Below, piece by piece: positions 44,782-53,961 of a stretch of 64,000 nt of DNA. The stretch is from Bacteroidota bacterium (GTDB lineage Bacteria; Bacteroidota; Bacteroidia; Chitinophagales; BACL12). The notes under the pieces were generated by a model. The model was not told where the DNA came from. It made no database searches and saw only the letters and a program-made list of their open reading frames with translations. How positions within the stretch are numbered: position 1 is the first letter of the stretch; the number at the start of each line of letters is the position of its first letter. The position numbers were made by a program, and so were the translations under genes. Location of the stretch: the NCBI GenBank assembly GCA_016706255.1, contig JADJJZ010000003.1, positions 310,001 through 374,000 of the forward strand, read 5' to 3'.

Positions 44782-45151
44782 AAAATTGGTTTTTTGAAAT
44801 GATAAAATGAGAAAAGTCCTGCAAAATTCCTCACCAACTGTTGTGTTTATATTAAAAGAAACGCAATTAATGATTTGATAATAAAATGTAGAATCTTTAA
44901 GCGGAGTACTAATACTATTAATGTTTTATGTGAATTTGCCTTTAATTGTAAGTTGCATAATACAATTAATGTAACACTTTTATTTTATTGGTTGATTATT
45001 AAATATTCAGTGTTAATTATTTATATTTTTTATGCATATTAAATGTAACTCAATTTTAATCACAGGTATATTTAATAATTTAATTTAAAGCCAATGTAAA
45101 TAAAAAAAGCGGCTCAAATGAACCGCTTTTTTATATAAATATATTTTGTAG
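44782..45151 (-). other. 370-base AT-rich gene-free region
   Basis: It contains the terminator at 45102-45133 for the barrel gene to its right and, closer to 44782, the leader of the giant cargo gene. I see no convincing consensus promoter or open frame. Confidence 0.45.
45102..45133. terminator. terminator of the barrel pair
   Basis: AAAAAAGCGG pairs with CCGCTTTTTT around CTCAAATGAA with TCA/TGA inner pairing; T- or A-runs lie on both flanks. Confidence 0.85.
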
Positions 45152-45811
45152 TTAAAATAAAATTCCTGCTCTTATACCCAACTGTTGAGGAAACATATTA
45201 TCATCATTCGCATCATCTATCAACATGTTTTTTGTGCCATTCATAAAAAAGGCATTTATCATTAAATCCATATTATCGTTTAATGCATATTCTATACCTG
45301 CACCCATAGTTAAGCTGGTATTCATGCCTTCATAATCAAATGAATCACCACCGTTTTTACCATCCCTGAATTGAATGTTATCGGCAATGGTAAATCCAAG
45401 CGTTAATCCATATTGAGCAAATAAAACTGTTTTACCTAATTCATCAGAACGTAACCTAAGTAATAATGGTAAGTCAACAGTTTTAATTGAATAATCCCAA
45501 GCTTTTCCCTGGAAACTTAGCGACTCCGGATTTTGTTCAAAAGCGCCCGGTGCGGAAGTGAAATTTAATCCGCTTTGTAAAGCAAAACGTTCATTTTCTC
45601 CTAAAGTTAAATCCAGCATACCGCCAACCTGAAAACTTAAATTTGAACCTGAACTGATATATAAATCACCTTCAACAATCCACCAGTTTACTCCGGGCGC
45701 AATAAATGCACCGTAACGAAATTGTTGTGCGTTTGACTGTAAAGCAATACATCCTAAAATCAAAACAAAACTGATTTTACAAAATGTGCCTGTTATATTT
45801 TTTAAGTACAT
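45152..45811 (-). CDS. outer-membrane beta-barrel protein (PorT-like), paralogue B
   Basis: 219 residues with a signal peptide (ending QSNAQ, residue 29). The mature start QQFRYGAFIAPGVNWW and repeated strands (FQVGGMLDLTLGENERFALQ, LPLLLRLRSD, LTMGAGIEYALND) fit the ~200-residue PorT-like barrel family, ending in a terminal Phe (RAGILF) as barrels do. It lies 31 bases after a paralogue (45843-46508) that shares QQFRYG, LPL.LRLR and the closing G-I-R/K-x-AG-LF. The cargo or ligand is unknown. Confidence 0.75.
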   Translation of the reverse strand: MYLKNITGTFCKISFVLILGCIALQSNAQQFRYGAFIAPGVNWWIVEGDLYISSGSNLSFQVGGMLDLTLGENERFALQSGLNFTSAPGAFEQNPESLSFQGKAWDYSIKTVDLPLLLRLRSDELGKTVLFAQYGLTLGFTIADNIQFRDGKNGGDSFDYEGMNTSLTMGAGIEYALNDNMDLMINAFFMNGTKNMLIDDANDDNMFPQQLGIRAGILF

Positions 45812-45842
45812 ATAAATTAAAAATTGAATGTTAATGAATTAA

Positions 45843-46508
45843 TTAAAATAATCCGGCTATTTTAATTCCGGTCTGATTCAAAAAAAGATTACTATCTGTA
45901 TTGTTATCTTCATACACATTCATTAATCCTTTTGCATGAAAAAATCCAATCATGATAGAAGCTGTTTCGGTGATTGCAATTTCAGCTCCGCCACCAAAAA
46001 TTAAACTGGCATTTGCAGGTTCATAAGTAATACCGTTTGAATTGCCTTTGTCGAAGAAATCAAAATCAGAATCCAAACGTTGACCGTTTAATTCATAATC
46101 ACCAACTGCACGTGTTGCTTTTCCGTACGAGGCACCACCTTCACCATAAATAGTAAAAATGCCGAACTGAGGTGTACGTAAACGCATGGTTAATGGAATT
46201 TCAATGTACCGACCTCTAACCGCCCAATACTTGTCGTCATCAGATGGTTTGTTTTGTACGGTTGACATACCACTATTGGTGTAATTTAAATTTAATCCCA
46301 ATGTAAAGGCAAGGTATTCACCTTTTCCAATGGTTTGGTCTAAAATTAAACCATACTGAAACCCACGAAAAGCAACAGCTGGATCATACAAATCGCTTTC
46401 AATACTCAAAATGTTTTTTGCCGGAGCAATAGAAAACCCGTAACGAAATTGTTGTGCCTGAACAACAACTGTACTTACACAAAAAAGTAAAAGGAGTGTT
46501 TTTTTCAT
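45843..46508 (-). CDS. outer-membrane beta-barrel protein (PorT-like), paralogue A
   Basis: I choose the ATG at 46508 (221 residues), which begins the signal peptide KKTLLLLFCVSTVVVQAQ; the longer frame from 46571 lacks a signal at its start. The mature start QQFRYGFSIAPAKNILSIES parallels the gene just downstream, as do ILDQTIGKGEYLAFTLGLNL, IPLTMRLRTP and the end GIKIAGLF. The two genes are a tandem duplication on one transcript. Barrel strands are visible but no function is known. Confidence 0.75.
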   Translation of the reverse strand: MKKTLLLLFCVSTVVVQAQQFRYGFSIAPAKNILSIESDLYDPAVAFRGFQYGLILDQTIGKGEYLAFTLGLNLNYTNSGMSTVQNKPSDDDKYWAVRGRYIEIPLTMRLRTPQFGIFTIYGEGGASYGKATRAVGDYELNGQRLDSDFDFFDKGNSNGITYEPANASLIFGGGAEIAITETASIMIGFFHAKGLMNVYEDNNTDSNLFLNQTGIKIAGLF

Positions 46509-46766
46509 ATATCTTTTAAAAATTGGCTGTGAGCCGCAAATATATGTATGAAAAAGTAACAAAGTTGTCACTGCCGCAATAGAGAGTAATACTATGACAC
46601 CGGGTTTTTGGGCATATCCACCTGATAATCAAGAAAATATCAATAATAAAACTTAAAAATAGCTAACCTTACCTCGTCACAAAACACTAATTTTTGCTCA
46701 AAAATTAATAATATATGTTAATACATACATTTATTTAAGCTGCTGATTTAGTATTTTGGTGATGGT

Positions 46767-47201
46767 TTATTTTATACTGATAAGTGTAATTGGTCTGCCT
46801 GCCATGCGGACGCCTTTTGGCTGTGGCGTCATATTGGCCTCAAAGGTTACCGATTTGCCATCTACCTTAAAAGCGTCACTTAAGTTGTTGGGGAGATAGT
46901 CAGTGCCGTCTGTACCGGTCGTTCTGATTACCCATATATCACCTTTTTGCACAATTGTTCCTTTTCCCGACACATCGGCCTTAATAGTTGGTTTTTCAGT
47001 TATCGGTTCCACTTTTTCCTTTACCTCATTAACCGGTGGCACCGGTGTTACGGTATCTATTGGTTGCACTTCAGGTTGAGTTGTTACAACTGCAGTGGTA
47101 TCTGTAGTTTCAGGAGCTTGTTTTTCCTGTTTTTTATTTCCACAAGCGCCCGTTAAAACGAGCAAACAGATCAAACTTAAGGTTTGTAGGGTTTTCGACA
47201 T
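46767..47201 (-). CDS. proline-rich lipoprotein
   Basis: 144 residues. The signal ends LTGACG with lipid-site Cys20. A low-complexity stretch (Thr, Pro, Val, Glu; about residues 28-75) acts as a spacer. A small C-terminal domain follows (GKGTIVQKGDIWVIRTTGTD, FEANMTPQPKGVRMAG, PITLISIK). I do not recognise the domain. It points away from the ribosomal operon and shares its divergent intergenic region. Confidence 0.6.
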   Translation of the reverse strand: MSKTLQTLSLICLLVLTGACGNKKQEKQAPETTDTTAVVTTQPEVQPIDTVTPVPPVNEVKEKVEPITEKPTIKADVSGKGTIVQKGDIWVIRTTGTDGTDYLPNNLSDAFKVDGKSVTFEANMTPQPKGVRMAGRPITLISIK

Positions 47202-47317
47202 ATATATATAATTGGTGTAAAGGTAGATAAAAATATGGTGGGTGTGGATTTACAATGCAGCCGGGAGTGGGTTTTTGCGGGATTTGCACATAAAGTACAC
47301 ATTTTTTTCAGCCTTAG

Positions 47318-47348
47318 TTTGGATTGTTCGGTACTTTGCTTACCTTTG
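47318..47348 (+). promoter_or_regulatory. str-S10 operon promoter P1
   Basis: TTTG (47318-47321), 19 bases, then TACCTTTG (47341-47348), an exact consensus match. It would give a leader of about 160 bases before rpsL. Confidence 0.7.
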
Positions 47349-47451
47349 CAGTCCATTTTTAAGGCCGCGTGTCGAAATTAAGGGGGTAAACACCGATAGC
47401 GTTTACAATATTGGCTCGACTGCACTACTTCGCAAGATTTGTGCACACCGA

Positions 47452-47483
47452 TTTGTTAATTACCTCCCTAACTTCTATCTTTG
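47452..47483 (+). promoter_or_regulatory. str-S10 operon promoter P2
   Basis: TTTG (47452-47455), 20 bases, then TATCTTTG (47476-47483), an exact consensus match. The leader to the rpsL ATG at 47515 is about 25-28 bases. Confidence 0.75.
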
Positions 47484-47514
47484 CAGCCCCAAAAGAAAAG
47501 TTGAAGTTTAACAA

Positions 47515-47919
47515 ATGCCTACAATACAACAATTAGTTCGCAATGGAAGGGTAGCCATAAAGGCACCTAGCAAGAGCCGTGCACTGGATGCATGTCCTCA
47601 AAAACGTGGTGTATGCACCAGGGTTTATACAACAACCCCAAAGAAGCCAAACTCTGCATTACGCAAGGTGGCTAAAGTGCGTTTAACTAACCAAACCGAA
47701 ATCATCGCCTATATTCCGGGTGAAGGTCACAACCTGCAGGAACACTCAATCGTATTGATTCGTGGTGGCAGGGTTAAAGATCTTCCGGGTGTTCGTTACC
47801 ACATTGTTCGTGGTGCATTGGATACTGCCGGTGTAAACAACCGTAAAAAGAGCCGTTCAAAATACGGTACTAAACGTCCTAAAGCAGGTGCTGCAGCAGC
47901 TCCGGCAAAGAAAAAATAA
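47515..47919 (+). CDS. rpsL: 30S ribosomal protein S12
   Basis: 134 residues. S12 sits at the decoding centre and monitors codon-anticodon pairing. PTIQQLVRNGR, TTTPKKPNSALRKVAKVRL and GGRVKDLPGVRYHIVRG are diagnostic; both lysines whose change gives streptomycin resistance are wild type. It ends in an Ala/Lys tail (AAAAPAKKK) that extends the usual length. First gene of the ribosomal run, 27 bases before rpsG. Confidence 0.98.
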   Translation: MPTIQQLVRNGRVAIKAPSKSRALDACPQKRGVCTRVYTTTPKKPNSALRKVAKVRLTNQTEIIAYIPGEGHNLQEHSIVLIRGGRVKDLPGVRYHIVRGALDTAGVNNRKKSRSKYGTKRPKAGAAAAPAKKK

Positions 47920-47946
47920 TTTGAAAAAAGGTAGCAATTATAACAA

Positions 47947-48414
47947 ATGAGAAAGCTAAAACCTAAAAAAAGATATTTACCATTAGATCCAAAGTTTAAT
48001 GATGCACTGGTTACCCGTTTCGTAAACATGATGATGTACGAAGGTAAAAAGAGTATCACTTTCGGTATTTTCTACGATGCAATTGAATTAGTAGAAAAAC
48101 AAACAGGTGAAAATGGTTATGAAGTATGGAAAAAAGCACTCAGCAACGTAACACCGGGTGTTGAGGTAAAAAGCCGCCGTATTGGTGGTGCTAACTTCCA
48201 AATTCCAACAGAAATTCGTCCTGACCGCAAAATTTCATTATCAATGAAATGGCTGATTGGTTTTGCACGTAAACGCAGCGGTAAATCAATGGCAGAAAAA
48301 TTATCTGCAGAAATTGTAGCAGCAGCTAAAGGTGAAGGTGCAACAATCAAGAAAAAAGAAGACGTTCATAAAATGGCTGAAGCGAACAAAGCTTTCGCTC
48401 ACTTTAAATCATAA
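47947..48414 (+). CDS. rpsG: 30S ribosomal protein S7
   Basis: 155 residues, normal length. S7 nucleates assembly of the 30S head and contacts E-site tRNA. VTRFVNMMMYEGKKS, GVEVKSRRIGGANFQIPTEI and HKMAEANKAFAHFK match the family. It lies 20 bases before fusA, as in the classic str operon. Confidence 0.98.
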   Translation: MRKLKPKKRYLPLDPKFNDALVTRFVNMMMYEGKKSITFGIFYDAIELVEKQTGENGYEVWKKALSNVTPGVEVKSRRIGGANFQIPTEIRPDRKISLSMKWLIGFARKRSGKSMAEKLSAEIVAAAKGEGATIKKKEDVHKMAEANKAFAHFKS

Positions 48415-48434
48415 TATAGTTAAAGACAAATAAA

Positions 48435-50540
48435 ATGGCAAGAGATTTAAAATACACTCGTAACATAGGGATCGCGGCTCACATCGACGCCGGTAAAACG
48501 ACTACCACTGAGCGTATTTTGTTTTATACAGGTATTACGCACAAAATCGGTGAAGTTCACGATGGTGCTGCTACCATGGACTGGATGGAGCAAGAGAAGG
48601 AACGTGGTATTACCATTACTTCTGCTGCAACAACTACCCATTGGAAATACCGTAATGAAGATTTTAAAGTAAACATTATTGATACACCGGGCCACGTTGA
48701 CTTCACTGTTGAAGTTGAACGTTCTTTACGTGTATTGGATGGTGTGGTTGCCTTATTCTGCGCAGTTGGTGGTGTTGAACCACAATCTGAAACAGTTTGG
48801 CGCCAGGCTAACCGTTATAAAGTTCCACGTTTAGGTTTCGTAAACAAAATGGACCGTTCAGGTGCCGATTTTCTTGAAGTTGTTAAACAAGTGAAAGAAA
48901 TTTTAGGCGCTAACCCGGTTCCACTGGTTTTACCTATCGGTGCAGAAGAAACATTTGTTGGTATCGTTGATTTGATTACCAATAAAGCTATCATTTGGGA
49001 TGATGAAACTCAGGGTATGACTTACAAAGAAGTGCCTATTCCGGATGATATGAAAGACCTGGTTGTTGAATACCGTAATCACCTCGTTGAAGCAGTTGCT
49101 GAATACGATGATGCATTATTGGAGAAATTTTTCGACAATCCGGATTCAATTACTGAAGAAGAATTAATTACTGCAATACGTAAAGCAACTATCGACATCG
49201 CTATTATTCCGATGTTGTGCGGTTCATCTTTCAAAAACAAAGGTGTTCAGTTTATGCTTGACGCGGTTTGTCGCTACCTCCCTTCACCACTCGATATCGA
49301 TGCGGTAAAAGGAACAAACCCTGATACAGAAGAAGAATTAACCCGTCAGCCGGATTCTAAAGAACCGTTTACGGCGTTAGCATTCAAAATTATGACTGAC
49401 CCATTCGTTGGTCGTTTAGCATTCTTCCGCGTATATGCCGGTAAATTAGATGCTGGTTCATATGTATTAAACGTAAGAACAGGTAAAAAAGAACGTATTT
49501 CACGTATCCTTCAAATGCATGCCAATAAACAAAACCCACTCGATACTATCGAAGCAGGTGATATTGGAGCAGCAGTTGGTTTTAAAGATATCAGAACAGG
49601 TGATACCCTTTGCGACGAAAACAATCCGATTGCATTGGAAAGTATCAAATTCCCCGATCCGGTTATCGGTTTGGCAATTGAGCCTAAAACTCAGGCCGAC
49701 GTTGATAAACTCGGTATGGCGTTAGCAAAATTGGCTGAAGAAGATCCAACATTCAAAGTAAATTTTGATGAGGAAACAGGTCAAACAGTTGTTCGCGGTA
49801 TGGGTGAGTTACACTTAGAGATTATCGTTGACCGTTTGAAACGTGAATTTAAAATTGAAGTTAATCAGGGTGCTCCTGAGGTTGCTTATAAAGAATCGTT
49901 TACCAAAACAATTAAACACCGTGAAGTTTACAAAAAACAAACAGGTGGTCGTGGTAAATTCGCTGATATCCAGTTCGAAATCGGACCTGCAGACGATGGT
50001 GTTATTGGTTTACAGTTTGTGAACGACATCTTTGGTGGTGCTATCCCGAGAGAATATGTGCCTTCAGTAGAAAAAGGTTTCAAAGAAGCAATGGGAACAG
50101 GTGTATTAGCCGGCTATACAATGGATAGCTTAAAAGTTCGCTTGTTTGATGGTTCATTCCACGCAGTTGACTCCGATGCATTCTCATTCGAGATGGCAGC
50201 TAAAATTGCCTTCCGTGATGCAGGTAAAAATGCAGGCCCACAATTACTTGAGCCAATCATGAAATTAGAAGTTATTACTCCTGAAGATCATATGGGTGAT
50301 GTAATTGGTGACTTAAACCGTCGTCGCGGTATGATTGAAGGTTTTGATAACAAAAACAATGCAACCGTTATCAAAGCAAAAGTTCCACTGAGCGAAATGT
50401 TTGGTTATGTTACACAATTAAGAACCATCACTTCAGGACGTGCAACATCAATTCTCGAATTTTCACACTTTGCACCGGCTCCGGCTTCAGTTGCTGAAGA
50501 AGTGATTTCGAAATCAAAAGGTAAAGTAACAGTTAGTTGA
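48435..50540 (+). CDS. fusA: elongation factor G
   Basis: 701 residues, full length. EF-G drives tRNA-mRNA translocation by GTP hydrolysis. The G motifs are complete: AHIDAGKTTTTERI, RGITITSAA, DTPGHVDFT, NKMDRSGAD and GSSFKNKG. Domain IV (GGRGKFADIQFEIGPAD) and the C-terminal YVTQLRTITSGRATS are also present. rpsJ follows after 22 bases; tuf, which often lies here in other phyla, is absent. Confidence 0.98.
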   Translation: MARDLKYTRNIGIAAHIDAGKTTTTERILFYTGITHKIGEVHDGAATMDWMEQEKERGITITSAATTTHWKYRNEDFKVNIIDTPGHVDFTVEVERSLRVLDGVVALFCAVGGVEPQSETVWRQANRYKVPRLGFVNKMDRSGADFLEVVKQVKEILGANPVPLVLPIGAEETFVGIVDLITNKAIIWDDETQGMTYKEVPIPDDMKDLVVEYRNHLVEAVAEYDDALLEKFFDNPDSITEEELITAIRKATIDIAIIPMLCGSSFKNKGVQFMLDAVCRYLPSPLDIDAVKGTNPDTEEELTRQPDSKEPFTALAFKIMTDPFVGRLAFFRVYAGKLDAGSYVLNVRTGKKERISRILQMHANKQNPLDTIEAGDIGAAVGFKDIRTGDTLCDENNPIALESIKFPDPVIGLAIEPKTQADVDKLGMALAKLAEEDPTFKVNFDEETGQTVVRGMGELHLEIIVDRLKREFKIEVNQGAPEVAYKESFTKTIKHREVYKKQTGGRGKFADIQFEIGPADDGVIGLQFVNDIFGGAIPREYVPSVEKGFKEAMGTGVLAGYTMDSLKVRLFDGSFHAVDSDAFSFEMAAKIAFRDAGKNAGPQLLEPIMKLEVITPEDHMGDVIGDLNRRRGMIEGFDNKNNATVIKAKVPLSEMFGYVTQLRTITSGRATSILEFSHFAPAPASVAEEVISKSKGKVTVS

Positions 50541-50562
50541 TAAAAAGTAAGAATACAGTAGT

Positions 50563-50868
50563 ATGACCTATAAAATCAGAATGAAACTGAAATCTTTTGA
50601 CCACACATTGGTTGACAAAACGGCAGAGAAAATCGTGAAGACCGTTCGCAACACAGGTGCAGTGGTTACGGGACCAATCCCGCTGCCTACGCAGAAAAAG
50701 ATTTACACAGTATTGCGTTCTCCTCACGTTAACAAGAAAGCACGTGAGCAGTTCCAAATGTGCACGTATAAAAGGTTGCTTGATATTTACAGCGCAACCA
50801 ACAAAACAGTAGATGCATTGCAGAAACTGGAGTTACCAAGTGGAGTAGAAGTTGAAATTAAAATCTAA
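50563..50868 (+). CDS. rpsJ: 30S ribosomal protein S10
   Basis: 101 residues. S10 is part of the 30S head and, as NusE, of antitermination complexes. IRMKLKSFDHTLVDKTAEKI, GPIPLPTQKKIYTVLRSPHV and KARTQF-like KKAREQFQM identify it. It opens the S10 cluster, 15 bases before rplC. Confidence 0.97.
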   Translation: MTYKIRMKLKSFDHTLVDKTAEKIVKTVRNTGAVVTGPIPLPTQKKIYTVLRSPHVNKKAREQFQMCTYKRLLDIYSATNKTVDALQKLELPSGVEVEIKI

Positions 50869-50883
50869 AAGATTCTAAAGAAA

Positions 50884-51501
50884 ATGAAAGGAATCATAGG
50901 CAAAAAACTCGGCATGACGCACTTTTACGGTGAGGAAGGAAAATTAATTTCCTGCACTGTAATCGAAGCCGGACCATGCGTGGTTGTGCAAAAGAAAACC
51001 GACGATACTGACGGCTACAGCGCTATTCAGTTAGGTTTTGAGGAACAGAAGGAAAACAATACCAACAAGGCTCAAACCGGTCACTTCAAAAAATCAGGCG
51101 CTAAACCAATGCGCAAGATTAAGGAGTTCCGCAACTTTGACCTCGATAAAAATGTAGGTGATAACATCACAGTTGACATTTTTGAAGAAGGTGAAAAGGT
51201 AAGTGTAGTGAGCACTTCAAAAGGTAAAGGTTTCCAGGGTGTTGTAAAACGCCACAATTTTAGTGGTGTTGGTATGCGCTCACACGGTCAGCACGATCGT
51301 CACCGCGCTCCGGGTTCAATCGGACAATCATCATATCCTGCGAGAGTATTCAAAGGTTTGAGAATGGCCGGTCGTATGGGTAACGACACCGTTAAACAAC
51401 GCAACCTCAAAGTAGCAAAAATTATTTCTGACAAGAACTTAATCTTAATTAACGGATCAGTTCCGGGAAGTAAAGGTTCTTATGTAATAATCGAGAAATA
51501 A
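50884..51501 (+). CDS. rplC: 50S ribosomal protein L3
   Basis: 205 residues. L3 starts 50S assembly and reaches the peptidyl-transferase region. GIIGKKLGMTHFYGEEG, GKGFQGVVKRHNFSG and GSIGQSSYPARVFKG are family hallmarks. Only one base separates it from rplD. Confidence 0.98.
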   Translation: MKGIIGKKLGMTHFYGEEGKLISCTVIEAGPCVVVQKKTDDTDGYSAIQLGFEEQKENNTNKAQTGHFKKSGAKPMRKIKEFRNFDLDKNVGDNITVDIFEEGEKVSVVSTSKGKGFQGVVKRHNFSGVGMRSHGQHDRHRAPGSIGQSSYPARVFKGLRMAGRMGNDTVKQRNLKVAKIISDKNLILINGSVPGSKGSYVIIEK

Positions 51502-51502
51502 C

Positions 51503-52132
51503 ATGAAAGTAGAAATCGTAAAAATATCAGGCGAAAAAACCGGTAAACAGGTTGAGCTCAACGAAGAAATCTTCGGCGTTGAACCAAACGACCACGCTAT
51601 TTACCTTTCAGTAAAGCAATACCTCGCTAATCAGCGCCAGGGAACGCATAAATCGAAAGAAAAAGGCGAATCAGCCGGTTCAACACGCAAATTACACCGT
51701 CAGAAAGGTACTGGTGGTTCACGTAAAGGAAGTATTAAAAACCCTTTATTTCATGGTGGTGGAACAATTTTCGGTCCACGTCCGCGCGACTACAGTTTTA
51801 AACTGAACCGCAAAGTGAAAGAATTAGCAAAACGTTCTGCATTGTCGTATAAAGCGAAACAAAACAGCATCGTAGTTGTAGAAGATTTCACATTGGATAC
51901 ACCAAAAACCAAAGCCTTTGCCGGTATCATGAAAAGTATTGGTGTAAGCGATAAAAAAACATTGTTTGTTCTTGGCGACAATCAGAACATTCGTTTATCG
52001 CTGCGTAATTTACCAAAAACAGGTGCGTCAAAAGCAAGTGACCTGAACACCTATGACATCATGAATGCACAGTGTCTTGTTTTAAGCGAAAGCACGGTGA
52101 ATCTGATCAATCAAATGGCAGAAAACAACTAA
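51503..52132 (+). CDS. rplD: 50S ribosomal protein L4
   Basis: 209 residues. L4 lines the exit tunnel; in some bacteria it also represses the S10 operon, though no such leader is demonstrated here. KQYLANQRQGTHKSKEKGE, RQKGTGGSRKGS, GGGTIFGPRPRDYS and LNTYDIMNAQCLVLSES match. It lies 13 bases before rplW. Confidence 0.97.
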   Translation: MKVEIVKISGEKTGKQVELNEEIFGVEPNDHAIYLSVKQYLANQRQGTHKSKEKGESAGSTRKLHRQKGTGGSRKGSIKNPLFHGGGTIFGPRPRDYSFKLNRKVKELAKRSALSYKAKQNSIVVVEDFTLDTPKTKAFAGIMKSIGVSDKKTLFVLGDNQNIRLSLRNLPKTGASKASDLNTYDIMNAQCLVLSESTVNLINQMAENN

Positions 52133-52145
52133 TAAAATAAGTAAA

Positions 52146-52442
52146 ATGGCAAAGAGAATATTAATAAAACCGCTCATCACCGAAAAAACCCAGAAGCTCA
52201 CAGAAGCTCATGGTACTTACGGTTTTGTAGTTGGTATGGATGCCAATAAAATCGAGATAAAAAATGCCGTGGAAAAAAACTACGGTGTTACAGTGGCGGA
52301 CGTAAAAACGATTACTGATAATGGCAAATTTGGCTGGAAAAGAACACCGTTCGGAATCAGTCAGGGAACCAAAGGACGTATGAAAAAAGCTTACGTTACT
52401 CTCAAAAAAGGCGAAACAATTGATTTTTTCAGCACAATTTAA
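52146..52442 (+). CDS. rplW: 50S ribosomal protein L23
   Basis: 98 residues. L23 sits at the tunnel exit and docks trigger factor and SRP. LIKPLITEKTQKLTEAHGTY, VVGMDANKIEIKNAVEKNYG and KRTPFGISQGTKGRMKKAYV identify it. 8 bases before rplB. Confidence 0.96.
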   Translation: MAKRILIKPLITEKTQKLTEAHGTYGFVVGMDANKIEIKNAVEKNYGVTVADVKTITDNGKFGWKRTPFGISQGTKGRMKKAYVTLKKGETIDFFSTI

Positions 52443-52450
52443 TCTGAAAG

Positions 52451-53275
52451 ATGGCTTTAAAGAAATATAATCCGGTTACACCAGGTACACGATTCAGAAT
52501 AGGCAATGCTTATGCTGAGGTTACTACGGATACACCAGAAAAGAGTTTGACAGCCCCGTTTAAGAAAACGGGTGGACGTAATAGTTCAGGAGCATTGACC
52601 ATGCGCTATATCGGCGGTGGCCATAAAAAGAAATACCGTATCATCGACTTTAAGCGCGACAAACATAATGTTCCCGCTACAGTTAAAACGGTAGAATATG
52701 ATCCGAACCGTACTGCATTTATTGCATTGGTTAATTACGCAGATGGTGAAAAACGTTACATCCTGGCACCTAATGGTATTCAGGTAGGACAAACCATTGA
52801 GGCAGGCGAAAATGCTGCTCCTGAATTAGGAAACGCGTTAATGCTCCGCAATATACCACTGGGTACTATTATCCATAACATTGAAATGCAGCCTGGTAAA
52901 GGTGGTATGATAGCTCGTAGTGCAGGAAGCTGGGCACAGTTATCGGCAAAAGAAGGTAAATATGTTATCGTGCGTATGCCATCAGGTGAAACACGTATGA
53001 TTTTAGATACTTGCTTTGCAACTGTTGGAACGGTATCGAATCCTGACCATAACTTACAACAATTGGGTAAAGCCGGCCGTAATCGCTGGTTGGGTGTTCG
53101 CCCTCGTAACCGAGGCGTTTCCATGAACCCTGTTGATCACCCGATGGGTGGTGGTGAAGGTCGTTCATCAGGAGGACATCCTAGATCACGTAACGGTAAA
53201 TACTCAAAAGGTATGAAAACCCGTCACCCTAAGAAAACAACATCTAAGTTTATCATTACAAGACGTAAAAAATAA
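52451..53275 (+). CDS. rplB: 50S ribosomal protein L2
   Basis: 274 residues. L2 is essential for subunit joining and peptidyl transfer. KKYNPVTPGTRF, GRNSSGALTMRYIGGGHKKK, MNPVDHPMGGGEGRSSGGHP (with the conserved His of the catalytic-site loop) and TRHPKKTTSKFIITRR are diagnostic. Confidence 0.98.
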   Translation: MALKKYNPVTPGTRFRIGNAYAEVTTDTPEKSLTAPFKKTGGRNSSGALTMRYIGGGHKKKYRIIDFKRDKHNVPATVKTVEYDPNRTAFIALVNYADGEKRYILAPNGIQVGQTIEAGENAAPELGNALMLRNIPLGTIIHNIEMQPGKGGMIARSAGSWAQLSAKEGKYVIVRMPSGETRMILDTCFATVGTVSNPDHNLQQLGKAGRNRWLGVRPRNRGVSMNPVDHPMGGGEGRSSGGHPRSRNGKYSKGMKTRHPKKTTSKFIITRRKK

Positions 53276-53285
53276 TCAATAGTTA

Positions 53286-53549
53286 ATGGCACGTTCGATA
53301 AAAAAAGGACCTTATGTGGATCATAATCTCGCCGGCAAGGTAGAGAAGTTGAATGACAGCGGAAAAAAGACAGTGGTTAAAACCTGGTCACGCCGTTCAA
53401 CCATTTTCCCTGATATGGTTGGTCATACATTCGCAGTTCACAACGGAAACAAATTTATTCCGGTGTTTGTAACTGAAAACATGGTGGGTCATAAATTAGG
53501 TGAATTTTCACCAACAAGAAACTTTAAATCACACTCTGGTAACAGATAA
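53286..53549 (+). CDS. rpsS: 30S ribosomal protein S19
   Basis: 87 residues. S19 pairs with S13 in the 30S head. SIKKGPYVDHNL, TWSRRSTIFPDMVGHTFAVH, GHKLGEFSPTRNFKSHSG match. 5 bases before rplV. Confidence 0.97.
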   Translation: MARSIKKGPYVDHNLAGKVEKLNDSGKKTVVKTWSRRSTIFPDMVGHTFAVHNGNKFIPVFVTENMVGHKLGEFSPTRNFKSHSGNR

Positions 53550-53554
53550 GAATT

Positions 53555-53947
53555 ATGGAAGCAGTAGCAAAACTCATTAACAACCCGAGAACCAACAATA
53601 ACGCAGGTTCACCACGTAAAACAAGATACGTAGTTGATCTGATCAGAGGGTTGGATATCGATAAAGCACTTAACGTGTTGAGGTTTACCGATAAGGCAGC
53701 CGCTACACCGATAGAAAAATTATTAAGAAGTGCGATTAAAAACTGGGAGGTAAAATTCGAACAGGATGCTGCCGACAGTAACTTATATGTGAAAGAATGT
53801 TTTGTAGATGGTGGTAAAACAATGCGTCGTTTTCAACCTGCGCCGCACGGAAGAGCTTACCGTATCCGCAAACGCACAAATCACATTACAATTAAAGTTG
53901 CATCAAGAACTGCAACAGCTAACGTTAACCAAGAAACCAAAGAATAA
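53555..53947 (+). CDS. rplV: 50S ribosomal protein L22
   Basis: 130 residues. L22 narrows the exit tunnel. SPRKTRYVVDLIRGLDIDKA, ALNVLRFTDKAAATPIEKLL and AYRIRKRTNHITIKV identify it. The C-terminus is slightly longer than in Proteobacteria, as usual in Bacteroidota. Confidence 0.96.
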   Translation: MEAVAKLINNPRTNNNAGSPRKTRYVVDLIRGLDIDKALNVLRFTDKAAATPIEKLLRSAIKNWEVKFEQDAADSNLYVKECFVDGGKTMRRFQPAPHGRAYRIRKRTNHITIKVASRTATANVNQETKE

Positions 53948-53961
53948 AATAATTAATTCGA

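Larger units (their letters stand above)
47202..47514 (+). other. intergenic region carrying the ribosomal operon promoters
   Basis: It lies between a minus-strand lipoprotein gene and rpsL. It holds two tandem promoters (P1, P2) and a hairpin between them (GTAAAC at 47386-47391 with GTTTAC at 47401-47406). A Met-started frame at 47242-47511 overlaps these elements and is rejected. Confidence 0.6.

Noticed and set aside
47242..47511. 89-codon frame ending just before rpsL
   Set aside because: It runs through both ribosomal promoters and a hairpin; its peptide has no recognisable pattern.
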